DNA of 64,000 nt from Mesorhizobium sp. NZP2077. Lineage in GTDB: Bacteria; Pseudomonadota; Alphaproteobacteria; Rhizobiales; Rhizobiaceae. The notes beneath the pieces are model-generated. The model saw nothing but the letters and a program-made list of their open reading frames with translations, had not been told where the DNA came from and did no database searches. The translations under genes were made by a program, and so were the position numbers. Where the stretch lies: positions 7,012,001-7,076,000 of the forward strand of contig NZ_CP051293.1 of NCBI RefSeq assembly GCF_013170805.1, given 5' to 3'. Position 1 is the first letter of the stretch. Each line of letters begins with the position of its first letter. This document shows positions 1-10,393 of this stretch, one piece after another.

Positions 1-752
1 CTGAGGCATCCAGGGAAGCGTTTGCGGTCGAGTTCGCCCGTTTTCTCGACCAGACCGATGGTACCGGAAAACCCGAGCAGTTGTTCAACTTGTTATCTGC
101 CTTTGCTCTGAATTTTGATTGTCCGTGGGTCGCCTATAGCTCCCTTGCACCAGACCAAAAAGGCTTAAAGCCGGCGCGAGGCGATCCGGCGGTCATGCTG
201 AACTATCCTGATGAATGGCAGGAGCGCTATTTCGAAATGGGTTATGACAGGATGGACCCCACCATCAAGAGAAGTCGGAGGCGAGCAGAAGCCATTCGGT
301 GGAGCGAGGTGTACAATGACGAAAGCACGACTGAAGACGAACGGCGCGTTTTCGACGAGGCTGCCAAGTTTGGCTTAAGATCAGGCATTAGCGTCCCGTT
401 GCACGGCCCCGAAGGCAGCTTTGCGATCATGAACTTTGCTCACCCCTGGGACGGTGAATTCCAAAAGACAACGATCACGTACTTGCAACTTGCGGCGTTA
501 CATTTCCATCTGAGAGTTGCGGTGTTCGCTAATTCGAGCCACATTGAGGAGAAATCTAACCTTTCTCCAAGAGAAAAAGAGTGCATCCTATGGACGGCGA
601 GAGGGAAATCCTCGTGGGAGATAGGAAAGATTATAGGGATATCTGTAAATACCGTTAATTTCCATATAAAAAACGTAATGAAAAAAATGGACACTAACAG
701 CAGAACAACCGCGGCAATAAAAGCTCTAAAGTTACAGATAATCAAATTGTAA
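1..752 (+). CDS. LuxR-family quorum-sensing regulator, 5' end outside window
   Basis: Transcriptional regulator of the acyl-homoserine-lactone-responsive LuxR/TraR type. The frame is open from the left edge (first whole codon at base 3), so the true start lies outside the window; the TTG at 81 is an internal codon. The visible N-terminal part resembles the autoinducer-binding domain, with the W, Y and D expected in the ligand pocket inside EWQERYFEMGYDRMDP and a further W in AIRWSEVY. The last ~65 residues are a GerE-type helix-turn-helix (LSPREKECILW, then SVNTVNFHIKNVMKKM). No AHL synthase gene lies in the window. The 3' third is richer in A+T than the following DNA. Target genes are unknown; the nearest metabolic gene (ATP-grasp) is 2.5 kb away across transposon debris. 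Confidence 0.85.
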   Translation, partial: EASREAFAVEFARFLDQTDGTGKPEQLFNLLSAFALNFDCPWVAYSSLAPDQKGLKPARGDPAVMLNYPDEWQERYFEMGYDRMDPTIKRSRRRAEAIRWSEVYNDESTTEDERRVFDEAAKFGLRSGISVPLHGPEGSFAIMNFAHPWDGEFQKTTITYLQLAALHFHLRVAVFANSSHIEEKSNLSPREKECILWTARGKSSWEIGKIIGISVNTVNFHIKNVMKKMDTNSRTTAAIKALKLQIIKL

Positions 753-801
753 ACTTGACAAGGAAACTGTCACTTGAAGCACTTTGACGCCGAAGTGACA
801 A

Positions 802-1394
802 TTAGTCTGTTGCATGGCCCGAATAGGTCGCGACGCGCTCGCGCGGCAGGTGCTCGAGAAACGGCTTCCTTGAGGGGCGCTTGCGTTCAAAGGCCCGGAC
901 GGTCGATGACCGCACAGCCAGATCCGCTGCCAGTTCGTCTTCGCTGGCAGCCTCACGGCGGGCCGCACGCTCGGCGAGGATCATCGCGTGCGCACTGGCA
1001 AGGTCACCGGTCTTCACCGGATGGGTACCCCTCCCCGCCTTCAACCACTTCTGGATGAGGCGGATGATGCGTTTGTCGCCGATCCGATGTTCCAGGAAGC
1101 GGACCAGCCATGTCTGGCTGACAGCCCCAAAGAAGTTTTGGATGTCGGCGTCGATGATCCAGTTCACCTGCCGCTTGTCGATCGCTGTAAACAGCGCATC
1201 CAACGCATCGTGCGGGCCATCATCCTCCGGCTCCTCGAGCTGCAGCTCCATCTGTTCGAGAAGCCGGCTTTCCGCTCCGAGCGGCTGCCATGGATCTCGC
1301 GCTTCAGCTTCTCGATCTCCAGCCTGAGCCGCGCAATCAGCGCATCCGAGTGCGAGTTCACGGCCTGCGCGCGGGCGGCGAGCGCTTGCGCCAT
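802..1394 (-). pseudogene. IS66 transposase fragments joined to a group II intron RT fragment
   Basis: A composite of broken mobile genes. Reading the minus strand from 1394, an IS66 TnpC N-terminal segment (LIARLRLEIEKLKREIHG, then after a frame change RLLEQMELQLEE) runs into a reverse-transcriptase piece (VNWIIDADIQNFF ... EHRIGDKRIIRLIQKWLKAG). It then returns to IS66 TnpC sequence (ASAHAMILAERAARREA fused to EDELAADLA ... ERKRPSRKPFLEHLPRERV) and stops at about 815. In intact IS66 TnpC proteins the LAERAAR segment precedes the LRLEIEKL segment, so the order is rearranged and an internal part is deleted. There is no catalytic DDE region. It cannot make a working transposase. Confidence 0.7.
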
Positions 1395-2046
1395 TTCGCA
1401 CGGCGTTCTTCGCGCTCAGGCGCAAGGCCGCCCCCGGGGTGGATGGCATGATGTGGCAGGACTACGAGGCAGACCTCGAGCCTCGCTCGTAGATTTGCAC
1501 AAACGAGTTCATCGGGGAGCGTATCGCCTGCAACCGTCGCGCCGGACATATGCATCGACAGTGAGGTGGTGGAAGAGCGCGGTGAACCGATCCTTCTTCC
1601 TCAGCCTTGCGCCGCCACCGGTTGCCCGGCTTTGTTCGTCGGCTTCCCAGCTACTATGCCAGAGTCAGACTTCTCCGTGTCGTGCATCAGCGGCTACGGC
1701 TCCTCGCCTTCCCGCTGCGGACCATGTCCTCCAAAAAGGCCATGGTCGACCCGGAGATCTCCCGGTTCCCGTACAAAGAGCGTCCATGCGGTCTAAAAAA
1801 AGACCGCGCCGGATTGGTGAGGCACTCGCATAGCGCACCTCCCATATTGCCTTCCGCTATGAGGACAGCGTCGGCATCCGAGATAAGATCCCTTTCGCGG
1901 CTCAATGGCTGGCCTGCATGCTCCCCTACCGACGCTTCGCCGACATCCTCGCGGATGCCTGCGCACGGCTCGGGGCCGACGTGGATCGCCACTCCTTCAT
2001 CGTAATGGACTTTCACCATCTACTCCTTGCCGGTCTCCCGGCGCAC
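1000..2046 (-). mobile_element. Degenerate group II intron inserted in an IS1380 transposase gene
   Basis: The minus strand at 2046 begins GTGCGCCGGGAGACCGGC, matching the GUGCG start typical of bacterial group II introns, and the IS1380 transposase frame stops making sense exactly there. The next ~350 bases carry the 5' intron region that is often mis-annotated as a peptide starting MVKVHYDEG. Reverse-transcriptase pieces follow: RKKDRFTALFHHLTVD on the minus strand (about 1560-1690), a piece containing AAPGVDGMMWQDYE on the plus strand (about 1395-1560, inverted), and the DADIQNFF domain on the minus strand (about 1010-1200). IS66 DNA interrupts it. The maturase and the 3' end are missing, so it is probably immobile. 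Confidence 0.65.
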
Positions 2047-3006
2047 CCCCATAGGATCTTGATGCGGTTCTCCATGTCGCCGCGCGCGCAATAGAGATCC
2101 TCGTAAAGCGCCCGTGCCGCCCAGCGCTCCGGCTTGAGGGACGTCACGATAAAGCGCGGATTGGCACCCAATGTCGTCCAGTCGGCCTTGGCCACGACCC
2201 GCCTGCGGCGGGACCAGCTGTCTTTCGTCGACCACATGAAGTCGCTAAAGACGCGTGCGGCCTGACCACTTGCCTTGGACGCCCGGCAGGCTTCCGCCAA
2301 GGCTGGGGCGATCTTCGTTTCCAGCCGCTCGTTGCGGGCGACCCCGAAGACATAGTCGACGCGGTTTTGCTCGCACCAGGCCATCAGCGCCTCGCGGGCA
2401 AAGCCGGAATCGGCGCGCACGACTTGCGGATTTGCCTCACAATCCGCGCAACCTCCTCGACCGCTCCCTTGCGCGTGGAAGAAGCGGCCTTCCTGCTGGC
2501 TGTGCAGCGGATCATCGGTGGCGTCGAGATCGAGCACGATCTCGCCTGGCGGCTTATCATGGGCTTCCAGGAACAGATCCACGAACAGGGCTTCCATCGC
2601 CTCCTTGTCGTAACGGATCTTGTGATAGCGCGTCGGCTCCCCGGCGCGGCCGTGCTCCAGCCGGTTCAGCGTCGACTTGCCGGCAAGGACGCCGCAATCG
2701 GAGCGCTTCGGCGTCAGACTTTCCGACAAGAGCGCCAGCACCGGGTCGTGGCGAGGCGTATCGTGATCGTCGACGTCCTCGTAACCGAGCGCGATTGCTG
2801 AGATGCGCTGTCTGACCAGCGTCTGGACACTGTGCACCGTGCAATCCGGATCGCGGTGGTCGATGAAGCAAGCGGCCACCCGGTCGAAAAGGCCGATAGC
2901 CCCGTCGGCGTGGCGAAGCAGCAAGGCGCCGGCATCCGAGGAGATCGCCCCACCGTCGAAACCGGCGACAACTTTGTGGTCGTCGAAGCCCAGTGTGTTT
3001 GCATCG
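2047..3006 (-). pseudogene. IS1380-family transposase, internally deleted and cut by an intron
   Basis: Cut-and-paste transposase remnant of the IS1380 family. The minus strand reads GFDDHKVVAGFDGGAISSDA, then a long conserved stretch (LLRHADGAIGLFDRVAACF, KSTLNRLEHG, IVLDLDATDDPLHSQQEGRF) up to about 2510. About 40 residues are then missing and the frame resumes at VVRADSGFAREALMAWCEQN. It continues to GDMENRIK and is cut by the group II intron at 2046, so the C-terminus is absent. The start is unclear: no ATG precedes the conserved N-terminus in frame. Two catalytic aspartates (LDLDATDDP and RADSGF) are visible, but the deletion and truncation make activity very unlikely. Confidence 0.75.
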
Positions 3007-3212
3007 GACCCCGTCCTTGGATCTGATAACTCTTTGTTGCAAAAGCAGTTTCTCAGATTCTCGGGGCCGATGCACCCCTCACTTTGAGATATTCAGGCTA
3101 GGAGAGCGACATCTACGAGCGCTATCGCACCGCGCAGAACACTTGGTACGAGCTTCCTCGTGCGGGTGCAGACGAACACGCTGGCCAGCCTGCCTTCGCA
3201 AACCACCTCCCG

Positions 3213-4481
3213 TCATCTCGGGAAATCAGAGGCCGCAAATTGTTCCCGTTCGCCTGGAGTCGCAAAGGGCGTGATCGGCCAATCGATTAAGTCGACGGCA
3301 CGCTGGAGTGTCGCTTTGGTCCGGGCACGACTCGGTGAAGCGGCGATGACATATCCGATGCAGTCTCGAGAATCGCCTTTTGTGATGATCGGCGTCTCGG
3401 GCTGGACATAGAATCTAACCTCGGCGACACCTGGAATAGCAGCCGCCCGATCGTGGCCATTGATCCGTTCAAGGATCCCATCGCGATCAGCGATCAGCTT
3501 TCGGGCACTCGCAGTTTGCGAATGGCTCTTGACCAAATCCCATTTGTCGCCGATGGCAAGCTTGACGTGCTCGGTGATAAGATCGACGCCGCAAGCGAGG
3601 TGGACCAGTTGTGGGTCGGGAGCACCGCCGAGACGCGGATTGACCTCAATCATGGCTGGGCCGCGCTTCGTCCACCGGAATTCAATGTTTGTTGGCCCCC
3701 ACCCCAGGCCTAGAGCTTGCAAGCAAGTTAGCGAAATATCAGAAATACGTTCACGTTCCTGATCAGGTAGGAGGATCGGAAAGGTCAACTCCCTAGAGAC
3801 GAAGTGCGGCGGGGGACCGAACTCACTCTCGGAAATTCCAATAATCTCACTGCCCATTATCTGAGCATTATAAAGGGGGCCTTGTGCGAATTCTTCGATT
3901 AATATCCTTGGCGACGACCGCCATATGTACTTGCCCTTCAGCAGATAGGTCGTGTGTTCGATCAACTCATCGACGCTACGGCACAATCGGACACCCTTGC
4001 TTCCGCTCCCTTCGGCAGGCTTGAGAATTACCGGCAAGCCAATCTCAGCGGCAAAAGTTTCTATCTCCGTCGCATTTGCTGCCAAGCGATAAGCAGGCAT
4101 TGGAACGTCGGCCTCCGTTAAGATCTGACGTTGAACGAACTTGTCGCAGCACAGTTCAATCGACGCGGGGTTCGGCCCCGGTAGATCGAAATGTCGGCAG
4201 AGCTTGGCAACTGCCACATAGACCGACTCGTCGTCGCCCGAGAAGCCAGTAATGCCGGCAATGTCATACCCGGTGCGTAACTGCAAACATTCGTGGATCA
4301 TTGCGTCAAGATTGTCTGTTTCGACACGGATTGCCTGAACACTTTCCGTCGCAACGTAGTCGTACTGAGCTGGATCAGCGGACAGAGTAATTGGATGAAG
4401 GCCGAGACGCCGGGCTGCTTGGACGTATGCTAGACCATTACCCTTATGGCCTTCAATCAGGATAACAGCTCTTCTTGCCAT
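3213..4481 (-). CDS. ATP-grasp carboxylate-amine ligase-like protein
   Basis: A 422-residue ATP-grasp enzyme; members activate a carboxylate as acyl-phosphate and join it to an amine, often to make dipeptides or modified amino acids. The start at 4481 (MARRAVILIEGHKGNG) fits the N-terminal Rossmann-like pre-grasp domain better than an upstream ATG at 4535. The grasp fold is visible: DKFVQRQIL, then GLPVILKPAEGSGSKGVRLC (nucleotide-binding lysine and glycine-rich loop), ILIEEFAQGP, and the metal-binding MIEVNPRLGGAPDP. Substrates cannot be read from sequence. The 180 bases upstream are AT-rich and show no -24/-12 promoter. The gene stands alone between mobile debris, but its class suits the other amino-acid enzymes at 9-25 kb. 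Confidence 0.85.
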   Translation of the reverse strand: MARRAVILIEGHKGNGLAYVQAARRLGLHPITLSADPAQYDYVATESVQAIRVETDNLDAMIHECLQLRTGYDIAGITGFSGDDESVYVAVAKLCRHFDLPGPNPASIELCCDKFVQRQILTEADVPMPAYRLAANATEIETFAAEIGLPVILKPAEGSGSKGVRLCRSVDELIEHTTYLLKGKYIWRSSPRILIEEFAQGPLYNAQIMGSEIIGISESEFGPPPHFVSRELTFPILLPDQERERISDISLTCLQALGLGWGPTNIEFRWTKRGPAMIEVNPRLGGAPDPQLVHLACGVDLITEHVKLAIGDKWDLVKSHSQTASARKLIADRDGILERINGHDRAAAIPGVAEVRFYVQPETPIITKGDSRDCIGYVIAASPSRARTKATLQRAVDLIDWPITPFATPGEREQFAASDFPR

Positions 4482-4870
4482 TGGTCTGTTGACTCCGACG
4501 TTGCCTGCTGGACGACAGCCGAGACAAATCGGCATCAGCTTTGTCGGCCGACCGCGGTCTCAGATCTTGTGATGAATGTATCATCGTCGGCAATTTGTGG
4601 TCACAAAGGTTCTGTAAATTCTTTTTGGCGTCTCTGTTGCAATATTAGATGATCGTGTCTCGGGAAGTGGTATAACTGCCGGCGTTGGTCGCCGCGCTCT
4701 CCGGCAGGAAGCCGTACTGGGAAGGCTCACTCGTTAACCTTTGACCTTGCCCCTCTGAACTAATCCGGTTTGAAGTTCGTTCTGGCCCACCGCGAGGATT
4801 CAGGACATGAAACATAGCCGCTTCTCTGAAGAGATGGGGTATTCGGTTCAGCTCGCTGAACGTCTGACGT
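4482..4870. other. Intergenic stretch, no gene recognised
   Basis: AT-rich promoter-side region of the ATP-grasp gene, followed from about 4770 by transposon debris. A short segment at 4807 on the plus strand starting MKHSRFSEE resembles the first residues of an IS3-family orfA and is broken at once. No complete gene is seen. Confidence 0.4.
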
Positions 4871-5107
4871 TTGTCTGATGCTCAGAGCCGACCTGCCAAG
4901 AGGAGATTGGCATGGGCGTTTATGTTCGAGGCGGCCAACGTCATCCTGCGCCCGACGACCCGATGGTCAAGCATGAAGGCTTGGGCCATGAAGATTGCCA
5001 ATCGACAGGGTGCCCGACGTGCAAAGGTCGCGCTCGCCAGACGAATGGCAGTCACCCTTCACCGCATGTGGGTTGACGAACAGGATTTCCGTTGGTCGGC
5101 AGCTTAG
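4871..5107 (+). pseudogene. IS110-family transposase C-terminal fragment
   Basis: Remnant of an IS110-type (DEDD) transposase. From about 4914 the plus strand encodes FEAANVILRPTTRWS ... RRAKVALARRMAVTLHRMWV and ends with a stop at 5105-5107. This matches the conserved C-terminal tail of IS110 transposases, in which the sequence AANV is followed by K-A-W and HRMW motifs. Everything upstream of that tail is missing or out of frame. The 450 bases after the stop hold no recognisable gene. Confidence 0.6.
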
Positions 5108-5549
5108 GTTGAGCCGTCCACGGAATAGCGCGCTCGATGCAGGGCGCGGTCCGGACGAGTTCGCATGATCTGTCGTTGCCGGTTGCAGAGCCGTATGCAC
5201 CCGAACAAGGCCGTTGTCGCACTTGCCGCCAAGATGGCGCGCCCTTGTCTGGGTTGTCCTGACCAAGCCGGGAGCGCTCTACGAACGCAGGGACCTTGCT
5301 TTCGCCTGACCCTCCGGCTCGATTGCAAGGCTCGGGAATAGCGATGACGAAACAGTGGATCAGCATGCCGTAAGCCCTGTGCAAAAAACGGGGTTCCTGC
5401 CCGAACCATTTATTGGGAACGGCGTGCTGCGGATGTCATCATGGCCTGGCTGCAACAGCAGCTCACTCGCGAGGCCGAATACATTTACGCAACTGGAATC
5501 GTCGTCGGCGATGTCGCGAACCCTTGCACGGACGGGGCGGACCATACAT

Positions 5550-5812
5550 TTTTGACAGAAGCTCGCGCAGTGCCGACGCTTCGAGCATCTGGTCGGCGAG
5601 CAGCTTCTTCAGCTTCGCCTTCACGTCTTAAGGCTTTCAGCCGTTTGGCATCGGAGACGTCCACCCCCCATACCTCGCCTTCCAGTTATACAGCGTCGCC
5701 TCGGAGATCCCGTGCTTGCGCCCAAGATCGCCCGCCTTTGCACGCGCTTCATGCTCGCGCAAAACCGCGATGATCTGCTTCTGTATTCGGTGTCCTCCAG
5801 CCAAGGCGTGAC
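5550..5812 (-). pseudogene. IS3-family orfA fragment
   Basis: The minus strand encodes the N-terminal helix-turn-helix of an IS3-type OrfA (KQIIAVLREHEARAKAGDL, then HGISEATLYNWKARYGG). After a frame change it continues with KLKKLLADQMLEASALRELL, the leucine-zipper part. It is fused at its 5' side, without its own start, to the IS110 remnant. No orfB follows. It is a dead fragment. Confidence 0.6.
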
Positions 5813-5929
5813 GTTCGATGCAGGTTCTTTGCTTCTGTTCGCGGTCGGCACGCAGCCGCCGGCATGATGGTGTCCATGGTTCCGATCGGTTCAAAGCTCT
5901 TCGGCGTGCTCGGGAACCCATCAAGCCGG

Positions 5930-6506
5930 CCGAACGGTCATCGCGTCGAATGGCACTACATCGCGCCGGGCAAGCCGATGCCAACGGAGCGCGCTCATCG
6001 GCAGGCATTATTTGCCTCGTCAGCCATTTGCGCCCGCTGACCCCGACGAGGTTCCCATGTGGACACGGCGGGATCAGGTGGGCGTGGAGGATTGACTGGA
6101 TCAGGTTCTTCAGCCGCGAACACTGGCGAACCAGTTGTGTGCGCCTGGCAAGGGTCCCCGGATCCGGAACCCAGACCTCCGGTAGAAAGCCCGAGGCATA
6201 TAGCTTCGCAAGGACAGCGGCGTCGACCGCGTCAGTCTTCGCCTTCGCGTGCGCGATCATATGCACCTGCTTGGGATTGGCGATCACGATCCGATCCACG
6301 TAGGGCGATAGCACTTCAGCGACCGCCGCAGCATTGCCGGTCGCCTCGATCACCACATGGTCATCGTGGGTGAGTTCGAATTCCTCGAGCTTATTGCGTA
6401 GCATTTGAACGCGGCAGAGCTTGACGATCTCTCCATCAAGCAACGACACAACCTCGGCGGCTACGCGATGTATGTCCATGCCGATAATACGCACGGTTCC
6501 CTCCAT
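5930..6506 (-). pseudogene. IS110-family transposase N-terminal fragment
   Basis: N-terminal part of an IS110-family DEDD transposase, starting at 6506 (MEGTVRIIGMDIHR). Conserved features are the first catalytic Asp (GMDIH), VVIEATGNAAAVAEVL with the catalytic Glu, and AHAKAKTDAVDAAVLAKLYASG with the paired Asp residues. After about residue 150 the frame is lost near PADER and the C-terminal domain is absent. A second, shorter copy of this fragment lies at about 20450-20640, and the C-terminal piece at 4871-5107 may come from the same type of element. Confidence 0.7.
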
Positions 6507-7213
6507 CGTTAGTCACGAACAGGGAGCCTGCGGGCAACACGACAAATACGGATCCGCGCTCGCAGCGCATCCGGGCGAGTCGTTGGGGCGACCAGATAAT
6601 GTGCTCGAACTCGCAGTTCATCTGCATACGACGGCCTGCCCGCACTTGCCTGCTCCCGGTGCCCCGTGGCCCGGATCCACCAAGCTTAGCCAAACCTGAC
6701 GACCGAACAAACGATGGCACCGAGAACAACATGCCGGATAATGGCTTCATCGAGGGCTCCGCTGGCTCAGGCGCGCGCGCGTAGCCATCGCCCTGTCGCG
6801 CGCCGACTAAAATCCTGTTTCATAACACCCATCTGTCTATGTCGTTGAAGTGAATAGGTTTTGCTGATCTGGATGCGATCCCATGGGGTATTTTGGGTTT
6901 TGCCGCGCGCGATGAACGATGCGCTGAGCTGCGGGTTCGCTAAGCGTTGATCGGCTGAAGACCCATGGACCATCTGGCAGAGGATGAACGCCTCCGATCT
7001 CACCCGCCTCGGCGGCGAGCCTGAGGGTCTTCCGTGCAACGCCGAGAAGGCGCGTCGCCTTGTTCAGGTTAAGCCATGGCCCTTTGCATCCGCCGCTGGC
7101 CGGAAGACAGGGATCTTATGATGCGACCTGTGCGCGGTGACCCGTTCGCGTGTCCATCGATTGGCGTGGCCGGTCACCAGTGCATTGCGGTTGAGGATCC
7201 GGCAATCAGATCA
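6507..7213. other. Stretch without a recognisable gene
   Basis: About 700 bases between the IS110 remnant and the serine recombinase pseudogene. Several frames are open for 60-100 codons on both strands, but none has recognisable motifs or an evident ribosome-binding site. I see no RNA gene and no repeat. Confidence 0.4.
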
Positions 7214-8906
7214 TCATTGTCGATGAGCACCTTTTGGCGAACGGCCGAGATGATCGCCGGACGTGCTGTCGCGCTGTCCGCGGCGCCGCTTCGGCAGGCG
7301 CAGTTCAGTATGGACGCCGCCAACCCAATGGATCAGGAGAACGATCTCTGACGCTTCGTCATCGACATCGGCGACCACCTCTCGAATGACGGTGCGAACG
7401 ATGCGCTTCTTGAGCCTTGCATCCGTCGTCGGCGCCGCCCACACAGCCTTGAGATCGGCGGCGAGCGCGGTGACGTGTATTGGCGACAGAAGTGAGGGCT
7501 CCGATGTCGAGGCATCATGCGCGGCAATCCTGCTCTCGATCTCGCCGACACGCGTAAGCGCCCGGTTCCATCGCAACTCCAGTTCCGCCGCGACCAGCCG
7601 GGTTCTGCGGATCGATGGCGTCGTATTGCCTGAACGCCCGATCGGCGCCGTAGCGTGCCGCCTCGCGATCGCGCATCAGAGCATCGCGGACCTGATCGCG
7701 GCGACTGGCCGCTTGTGCTTCGACCTCGACGGCCGCCGCTATCGCTCCCGGCTCGACAACCCGCAGAAGCTTCCTCGATGACGTCGTCGACGCGTAGTCC
7801 ACCGAAGGCGATGCAACGCGGCTCGCCATTGTCAAGCAGACCACGCCAGCAGGAATAGCGCGGAATGTTGTGCTTGGTTCCCGTGTAGCGGACCGTCAGC
7901 TTGCGGCCGCAGCGCCGGCAGCGGACAAGGCCGGCGAGCAGAGCGTCGCCATGCTTGGGCGCCCATGATGCCGGCTCGTGGGCACGTTGTCGCGCACCAT
8001 CTTGCGGATGGCTTCCGCCCTTTCCCAGCCGACGTAGCCTTCGTGTGCACCCGGGATCAGCGCCAGCCATTCATCACGCGCCTTACGGCGGCTGCGCGAG
8101 CGAATGGCTGCTGCATCATATCCCGACGCAGCACGAGTCATACCGTAGGCGTAGGCGCCGCCGTAGATCGGGTTCTCGATCATTCGGTGGATGGTCGCAT
8201 AGCTTGGCCTGCGCCAGACCACATCGCCCGTTGTTGCGCTTGGCAGGCAAATCCAGCCCATGTTCGAGGAACCGGAGCAAGGCCTGACGGGCACTGCCGA
8301 GTTCCGCCACCTTGTCAAACACAAGGGTGATGGCCTCTTGCATGCGACGATCGGGATCCTTCTCCAGCCGGTCGCCGACCTTCATGAAGCCGACCGGGGC
8401 CAGCGACGACGAGTTCACCGCGCCGAGCCTTCTCATAGCGGCCCGACAGGGAGCGCTGACGCAGAAGATCGAGCTCATACTCGTTGAGACTGCCCTTCAA
8501 TCCCAGCAGCAGCCGGTTATTACCCTGGCGCGGTGCGTAGACCGTCTCCTGGTCGATCAGCACGGTATCGACGACGCGGCACATCTCGATGAGCTGCTGC
8601 CAGTCGCGGCTGTTGCGGGCGAAGCGCGATACCTCCCGCCGCCGCAACCGCCCCAACCTTGCCGAGACAGACTGCGGCGACCATCCGATCGAAGCCCGCT
8701 CGCGCGACACCGCCAGCAGCAGAGCGGCCGAGATCGTCATCGACCGTCTCGATGCAAGACCAGCCGAGTGCCACCAGGCGATCGCGCATCGCATACTGCA
8801 GGGCGCGGCTCTCACGATTGTGTAGAACCTGATGGGCCGAGGACTGCCGCACATAAAGGATCGCCTTGCGCTCCAGATGGTGGGGCCGGATCTTCTCATG
8901 CATCAT
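7214..8906 (-). pseudogene. Large serine recombinase, several frameshifts
   Basis: Remnant of a large serine recombinase (resolvase/invertase superfamily) of the kind carried by integrative elements. From the start at 8906 (MMHEKIRPHHLERKAILYVR) the catalytic-domain motif YVRQSSAHQVLHNRESRAL with its nucleophilic Ser is visible, then SRFARNSRDWQQLIEMCRV and [20 protein letters not shown]. The recombinase domain ([20 protein letters not shown]) and a zinc-ribbon segment (VRCRRCGRKLTVRY ... IPRYSCWRG) follow, then a long helical C-terminus ending about 7214. These pieces sit in three different frames, so at least three frameshifts have broken the gene. Part of its upstream neighbour and its first codons recur at 20.7-21.2 kb. 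Confidence 0.75.
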
Positions 8907-9257
8907 TGCGCGCCTCCTCGCGTGGAGCGACGCGCTCGCCGTCGACGTGGTCGAGGATCAGGCGCACCATCAGCTTTGTCAGCGTCACGCGCGTCTCTTG
9001 CGGCAGCGCCTGCCATGGTTGCACTGCGCGTCGTGCGGGTTGGAGAACAGATCGAACTGATATGTTGTGGGCTGGCGCGGCACATGGGGGGCAGCGGCAA
9101 TGCGCCACGCGGTGCAGACCACGCGATCAAACATCCAGGCCGGAACCTCCAGCCACCGATCGGAGGCGTGGCCAGAGAGACTGCAGCGGAAACCCTCCCG
9201 GTCTGCCTTCTCGATCACCTCATGAACATGAACCCAACGCCGGCCCAAGGATGCCAT
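8896..9257 (-). pseudogene. Recombinase-associated small gene, internally deleted
   Basis: Small gene immediately upstream of, and overlapping, the serine recombinase start. It begins MASLGRRWVHVHEVIEKADR at 9257 and ends in another frame with TKLMVRLILDHVDGERVAPR, whose stop overlaps the recombinase start. Compared with the copy at 20.7-21.2 kb it lacks about 125 internal bases after the segment encoding AWRIAAAPHV, which shifts the frame. Function unknown; I only infer that it travels with the recombinase. Confidence 0.45.
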
Positions 9258-9607
9258 GGATAAAGAAACTTGCGTTCCTTGGTCCCGTGGGATGCGAGAC
9301 CGAACTCAGCCTGATGTCTCTTCTTCCGTATTAAGCCGGAAGGGAGGCGCCCCGCCTCGATAGTCTTCGCGTCGATAGTGCACGTGCCGGCTCATTCCCG
9401 TTGCGCGGTGCGCGATGTCGATCGCTAGCGCCACCGTATCCGTCGGTTATCGGGACCAACGCAACGAGCAGGTCAGGTCAAAGCGACGTCAGCCCGAAAT
9501 CCACTCGCCAGCGATATAGGCGCGTTCGATCAGCCGTCAGCCCGATGGATACACTCGTACCTAGAACTCCAAACTTTCACGTCTTGTAGTTTCAGCGGCT
9601 AGGCGGA

Positions 9608-10393
9608 TCAGATCATGAACGAGCCGCCGTTAACATCTAGCGTCACACCAGTGAGGAAGGCAGCGTCTTCAGATGCCAAGTAGGCGACCGCGGCGGCGAT
9701 GTCTTCGCCGGTGCCAAGTCGGCCGACAGGAATGCGGGCGACATAAGCCTGGTTAAGCTCGGCACCAGCTGCGGTAGCCATTGGTGTTTCAATGCGGCCC
9801 GGCGCAATGGAATTCACCGTGATGTTCGCTGAGCCTACTTCAACCGCAAGGGTGCGGGCAAGGGCCATCATGCCGGCCTTGGACGCGGCATAGTGGGCTC
9901 CTGCAATCTCGGTTTTCGTTCGGCCGGCTACCGATGCAATGTTGATGATCCGGCCCCATTTCGCCGCCCGCATGTGGGGAAGGCAGGCCCGGCAGCAAAG
10001 GAAGGCGCCTGTCAGGTTAACTTCCAGAACCTGACGCCACTCCGCAGCGAGCATATCTTCCACCCTTGCCTTCCGTCCGCCGTGTTTCGGAGAGATTCCA
10101 GCGTTGTTGACCAAGATGTCGACCCGCCCGAATCGGGCCGATGCGGCCTCGACCATTCGCGTGATATCAGCATCTTTGGACACATTCGCACCCACCGCCA
10201 AGGCCCGGCCAGTATAGTCCGAAGACAGGGTCGAAATGCTGGCGTTCAGGTCGCTCTCGGAGAGGTCCGCCAGCACCACATCTGCGCCGGCGTTGATAAA
10301 TCGCGTGGCAATCGCAAATCCAATGCCCCGCGCCGCGCCTGTCACCAGAGCCACCTTGCCGGCGAATGTGGTTGCCTGTGAAATTTGGTCCAC
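9608..10393 (-). CDS. Short-chain dehydrogenase/reductase (FabG-like)
   Basis: A 261-residue classical SDR, a NAD(P)H-dependent oxidoreductase acting on a carbonyl or hydroxyl. The cofactor motif TGAARGIG is at residues ~19-26, NNAG at ~95, and the catalytic Ser (NIASVAG) and YxxxK (YAASK) are all present. The tail LTGVTLDVNGGSFMI is typical of FabG-like reductases. The length is normal, so the gene looks intact. It is divergent from nothing and isolated, with about 400 bases of AT-rich DNA upstream that holds no clear -24/-12 promoter. Substrate unknown. In this neighbourhood it could reduce the ketone made by the alpha-oxoamine synthase at 14.7-15.9 kb, which is only inference. Confidence 0.88.
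   Translation of the reverse strand: MDQISQATTFAGKVALVTGAARGIGFAIATRFINAGADVVLADLSESDLNASISTLSSDYTGRALAVGANVSKDADITRMVEAASARFGRVDILVNNAGISPKHGGRKARVEDMLAAEWRQVLEVNLTGAFLCCRACLPHMRAAKWGRIINIASVAGRTKTEIAGAHYAASKAGMMALARTLAVEVGSANITVNSIAPGRIETPMATAAGAELNQAYVARIPVGRLGTGEDIAAAVAYLASEDAAFLTGVTLDVNGGSFMI

Noticed and set aside
1687..2019. Minus-strand frame starting MVKVHYDEG
   Set aside because: This peptide is a familiar false gene in the 5' non-coding part of group II introns; the exact intron start is adjacent at 2046.
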